Source: Sagittula stellata E-37
Lineage (GTDB): Bacteria > Pseudomonadota > Alphaproteobacteria > Rhodobacterales > Rhodobacteraceae
Direction of reading: 5' to 3'
DNA: 64,000 nt
NCBI RefSeq assembly: GCF_039724765.1
Contig: NZ_CP155729.1
Location: 2,923,501 to 2,987,500, forward strand
Shown here in pieces: positions 61,375 through 64,000 of this stretch. The notes beneath the pieces were generated by a model. The model searched no databases and had not been told where the DNA came from. It saw only the letters and a program-made list of their open reading frames with translations. Numbering within the stretch: the stretch's first letter is position 1; every line of letters starts with the position of its first letter. A program made the translations under genes and the position numbers.

Positions 61375-61602
61375 TCAGGGCGTCACCTGCATGAACCCCT
61401 GAAAAGCTTCCGCCAGGATCACCCCGGCAACGCCGTAGACGGCCAGCCACAACCGCCGCTCCAGCCGTTCCATCAGCGCTTCCAGTCGACGGAACCTGTC
61501 GGTCAACCCGTCGTACTGCAACTTCGAGACGCGCTCGTGCGCTTCCAGCCGAAGCCCCGGCGCGCAGGCGAAGGTCTCTGCCCGGCTGCGCATGTCAGTC
61601 AT
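61375..61602 (-). CDS. GTA small membrane-type protein (orfg3.5-like)
   Basis: A 75-residue protein with a coiled-coil-like middle (R-V-S-K-L-Q-Y-D-G-L-T-D-R-F-R-R-L-E-A-L-M) and a C-terminal hydrophobic helix (about 53-68). Equivalent to the small gene found between portal and protease in Rhodobacter-type GTAs. The start overlaps the portal stop by 8 bp and has GGAGG upstream. Role in head formation suggested by position only. Confidence 0.8.
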   Translation of the reverse strand: MTDMRSRAETFACAPGLRLEAHERVSKLQYDGLTDRFRRLEALMERLERRLWLAVYGVAGVILAEAFQGFMQVTP

Positions 61603-62791
61603 CCTGAGCCTCCTCCGGAAGCGCGGGCAAGCCCAGCAACTGGCGCTTCTCCGCAGTGGTCAGGAACTCGGCCCCGGCCACCCGGTTCCAGACCGCGTCC
61701 CGCTCCACGGCGAGTGCAGGCACCTGATCGAGATCGGGCGACAGCACGATCTCCTCTCCGGTAAAGGAGGACAGCCAGCGCCCCACCGCATGCGTCACCT
61801 TCGACGCCAGCGGCAGCACCGTCTGGCGATAGAACGCCCGGTGTGCCTCCGCGTAGTTCGAATAGGTCGCCTCGCCCTGGATTCCCAACAGCATGGGCGG
61901 CACACCGAAGGCCACGGCGATCTCGCGCGCCGCCGCTTCCTTGGTCTTCTGGAACTCCATGTCGGAGGGCGAGAAACCCATCGGCTTCCAGTCCAGCCCG
62001 CCTTCCAGCAGCATCGGCCGGCCCGCATTCCGCGCGCCCTGATGATGCGCCTCCATCTCGGCGGTCAGCCGGTCGTACTGTTCGGTCGTAAGGTGCCCCT
62101 GCCCCTCGGTGCCCTTCCAGACGATGGCGCCCGAAGGCCGGGCTGCGTTGTCCAGCAGCCCCTTGGACCAGCGCGACGCCGAATTGTGCACATCGACCGC
62201 CTGGGCCGCCGCCTGAAGCGGGGAAAGACCGTAGTGATCATCCTGCGGATGGAACGTCTTGACGTGCAGCACCGGAGAAACCGGCCCGGTCACGTTGAAA
62301 CGGTGCTTTCGGCCGCCGACCTCATAGACATAGGCCACGGGCCAGCCATCGGCTCCGGGCACGACGCTCATCCGGTCGCTGCGCAGCACGTGCAGCTCGA
62401 ACGGCAGCCCGGCATCGCCCGCCACCGCTTCAAGGTATCCGTCACCGGACAGCAGCATCTGCCCATAGAGCGCCTCGAACAGTTCGGCTCGGCCCTGGCC
62501 GCTGTTGGGCTGAGTGATCAGCCTGACGATCGGATGGTCGACGTAACGCGTGTCCCGATCCTGCAGCACCAGCGGCAACGCCGCCGCCGCCTCGCAGATC
62601 AGCTTGACCGCGCGAAACCCCACCGGATTGCCCGAGAACGCCTGCTTTGTCAGCGACACCGTGTCCCGGGGGCTCCACGCGATGCGGCCGGCGGACATGT
62701 GGGCCACGACACGACCCGTGGCCGAGGCCTTCACCTCCGGCACGGACCCAGCGTTCCGCGTATCCTGTCGCCGCAGAAAGTCGAAAACCAT
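61595..62791 (-). CDS. GTA portal protein (orfg3-like)
   Basis: A 398-residue HK97-type portal that forms the dodecameric ring for DNA passage. Conserved segments include F-S-G-N-P-V-G-F-R-A-V-K-L-I-C-E-A-A-A-A-L-P (about 53-74), Y-G-L-S-P-L-Q-A-A-A-Q-A, F-G-V-P-P-M-L-L-G-I-Q-G-E-A-T-Y-S-N-Y-A-E-A and the C-terminal wing. ATG at 62791 with AAAGGAG upstream fixes the start; the in-frame GTG at 62929 is weak. About 218 bp separate it from the terminase. Confidence 0.95.
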   Translation of the reverse strand: MVFDFLRRQDTRNAGSVPEVKASATGRVVAHMSAGRIAWSPRDTVSLTKQAFSGNPVGFRAVKLICEAAAALPLVLQDRDTRYVDHPIVRLITQPNSGQGRAELFEALYGQMLLSGDGYLEAVAGDAGLPFELHVLRSDRMSVVPGADGWPVAYVYEVGGRKHRFNVTGPVSPVLHVKTFHPQDDHYGLSPLQAAAQAVDVHNSASRWSKGLLDNAARPSGAIVWKGTEGQGHLTTEQYDRLTAEMEAHHQGARNAGRPMLLEGGLDWKPMGFSPSDMEFQKTKEAAAREIAVAFGVPPMLLGIQGEATYSNYAEAHRAFYRQTVLPLASKVTHAVGRWLSSFTGEEIVLSPDLDQVPALAVERDAVWNRVAGAEFLTTAEKRQLLGLPALPEEAQDD

Positions 62792-63009
62792 GTTTGTGCT
62801 CCTTTTCCCTCCGGCCGTTCCGCCGCGCCGCAGACCATCGGCCGCAGCCCCGAAAGGTCTGCGTCCCCTGGCGTATCCCGCTATCCCGAAAACGGCGGAC
62901 GGTCGGTCCATCCGCGCTTCGAAAGCCACCCTATGAATAGCGGGTTAACAAGCCTTCAGCGTAGCGAACGCTGCCCAGCGCAGATGCGATCTTAAGCCAA
63001 ATCAAACAC

Positions 63010-64000
63010 TTACCCGGCACTCCGCACGCGCGGGTTGACCGGCGGTCTGCCGGATACGATCAGGTGCGACACCGCCCAGACCAGCGCATCCACCCGGTCG
63101 GGGCTGCCGCCTCCCTGGAATCCCATGGGGGTCATCAGGCAAAGCTGCGCTTCCAGGTCCGCCAGTCCCGCCGCATGAAAGACGCGCCCCTGTTCGTAAA
63201 GCGCGGCGACCGGCTCCGCCCGCACCGCCTTACCGTCGCAGGCATGGACGCGCGTGACAGGCAGGTATGGGTCGACCTGCCTCAGCACGTTCTCGACCAT
63301 CGCGCCACCCTGGTTGACCTCTGCCACCACGCGGTCCGCATTCCAGCGGCGCGCCGCCTCGACCGCGCAGGCGGCCCATTCCGCCGGGCGCCGCCCCTGC
63401 ACGCTGGCATCCTCCAGCACATAGGCTGTCAGTAGCCCGTCCTTGCCGCGCGCCGCACCGGCGACCACGATCCCGCAGGCGTCCGACCGCTTGCCGTCGC
63501 CCGCTGGCGGATCGACCGCCACAACGATCCGGTCGAGCGCGGGCAGCATGCCACAGCGCTGTGCATCCAGCAGGTCGCGCGTCCACATCGCACCGTCGAC
63601 CTCGTCAAGAAGCAGGCCGTCAAGCTCCTGCATTCCGAGCGAGGAATTGGCATAGCGCGAACGCACCTCGTCCAGGAAGCTGCGCGCCAGATGCGCGGCG
63701 TTCACCTCGGTGGGCGCATGGGTCGTCACGGTGGACTCCAGCGCCAGCAAAGCCTTCAGCACGCCGACGTTGCGCGGCGTCGTCGTCACGCAGACTTGCG
63801 GATGATCACCCAGTCGCAGACCGAACTGGAGCATGTCCCACGTATCCTGCCCGCGCTTCCACTTCGCCAGCTCGTCCACCCAGGCGCCGTCGAACTGCGG
63901 CCCGCGCAGGGCCTCCGGCTCGCTTGCGGAATAGATCATCGCCTCCGCGCCGTTGGGCCAGACGAGGCACTTTCGCGACGCCTGCCACAGCGGACGCCGG
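63010..64000 (-). CDS. GTA large terminase subunit (orfg2-like), 5' end outside window
   Basis: The gene enters from the right edge, so its start and ATP-binding Walker A are missing. The visible part, at least 330 codons, continues in one frame past the ATG at 63939, so that ATG is internal. Upstream residues read R-R-P-L-W-Q-A-S-R-K-C-L-V-W-P-N-G-A-E-A, then Walker-B-like W-V-D-E-L-A-K-W and C-V-T-T-T-P-R motif III; the nuclease domain shows V-A-V-D-P-P-A-G-D. It cuts and packs DNA into heads; GTA terminases do so without strong sequence specificity. Confidence 0.95.
   Translation of the reverse strand, partial: RRPLWQASRKCLVWPNGAEAMIYSASEPEALRGPQFDGAWVDELAKWKRGQDTWDMLQFGLRLGDHPQVCVTTTPRNVGVLKALLALESTVTTHAPTEVNAAHLARSFLDEVRSRYANSSLGMQELDGLLLDEVDGAMWTRDLLDAQRCGMLPALDRIVVAVDPPAGDGKRSDACGIVVAGAARGKDGLLTAYVLEDASVQGRRPAEWAACAVEAARRWNADRVVAEVNQGGAMVENVLRQVDPYLPVTRVHACDGKAVRAEPVAALYEQGRVFHAAGLADLEAQLCLMTPMGFQGGGSPDRVDALVWAVSHLIVSGRPPVNPRVRSAG

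Noticed and set aside
58671..61394. 907-codon plus-strand frame across GTA capsid and connector genes
   Set aside because: Antisense to five recognisable GTA genes; composition is typical of shadow frames.
50533..64000. GTA region as an integrated prophage
   Set aside because: Gene order and families fit GTA; no integrase, repressor, lysis cassette or att-like repeats are visible.
1..64000. CRISPR arrays, rRNA, tRNA, insertion sequences
   Set aside because: Read through all gene-free stretches on both strands; no regularly spaced repeats, tRNA-like folds or transposase fragments were seen.

Overview
The window is chromosomal DNA of high G+C from an alphaproteobacterium, most probably a marine member of the Rhodobacterales (Roseobacter group). 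The evidence is the protein repertoire as a whole: a Rhodobacter-type gene transfer agent (GTA) cluster, an alphaproteobacterial pyruvate dehydrogenase operon with a lipoyl domain on E1 beta, an RNase E with a long acidic insertion in its S1 domain, and many short, tightly overlapping operons (ATGA and TGATG junctions). The genus cannot be fixed from the sequence alone. I found no rRNA, tRNA, CRISPR array, insertion sequence, integrase or transposase.

Layout. 1-0.8 kb: end of a membrane protein gene and a rhomboid-like protease. 1.1-4.7 kb (minus): an EmrAB-type efflux pair, then small stress-type membrane proteins (DUF3096, DUF1269, a coiled-coil protein). 4.7-6.9 kb (minus): 3-hydroxybutyrate dehydrogenase, a b-type cytochrome and acetoacetate decarboxylase in one operon. 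7.3-10.5 kb (minus): a small secreted protein, an MscS channel and cardiolipin synthase. 10.9-15.1 kb (plus): radA, cvpA, an unknown gene and purF, followed by about 860 bp without a convincing gene but with strong hairpins. 15.9-18.1 kb: small unknown genes and a formate/nitrite-type channel. 18.4-21.9 kb (plus): an SDR, surE, pcm and an NlpD-like lipoprotein. 22.1-24.6 kb (minus): tatABC with a DUF815 ATPase. 24.8-30.7 kb: a WYL regulator, class I fructose-bisphosphate aldolase, a P450 coupled to a membrane alpha/beta hydrolase, ccdA and a TusA-like protein. 30.9-34.1 kb: rne with a long leader. 34.8-44.2 kb: anmK, tyrS, a GNAT-like protein, a DUF3179 protein, two cyclophilins, pgk, a lipoprotein hydrolase, an FtsB-like protein and a DUF6924-like protein. 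44.4-49.0 kb (plus): pdhA, an unknown secreted protein, pdhB, a small unknown protein and pdhC. 49.1-50.3 kb: cysE and a DksA/TraR-type zinc protein. 50.5-64.0 kb (minus): the GTA structural cluster, read from terminase (cut by the window end) through portal, protease, capsid, connectors, tail tube, tape measure and baseplate to the host-specificity protein.

How the parts fit. Central carbon metabolism is well represented (fda, pgk, the pdh operon, the ketone-body operon). The upstream regions of fda and pdhA each hold a 10-bp core of the form TTANCGNTAA, as expected for a LacI-family operator such as that of the alphaproteobacterial regulator CceR; this shared control is an inference. Envelope functions form a second theme (tat, ccdA, surE/pcm/nlpD, anmK, cls, cvpA, ftsB-like). 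The GTA cluster is complete from portal to tail fibre with no visible frameshift, so it looks functional as far as the window shows.
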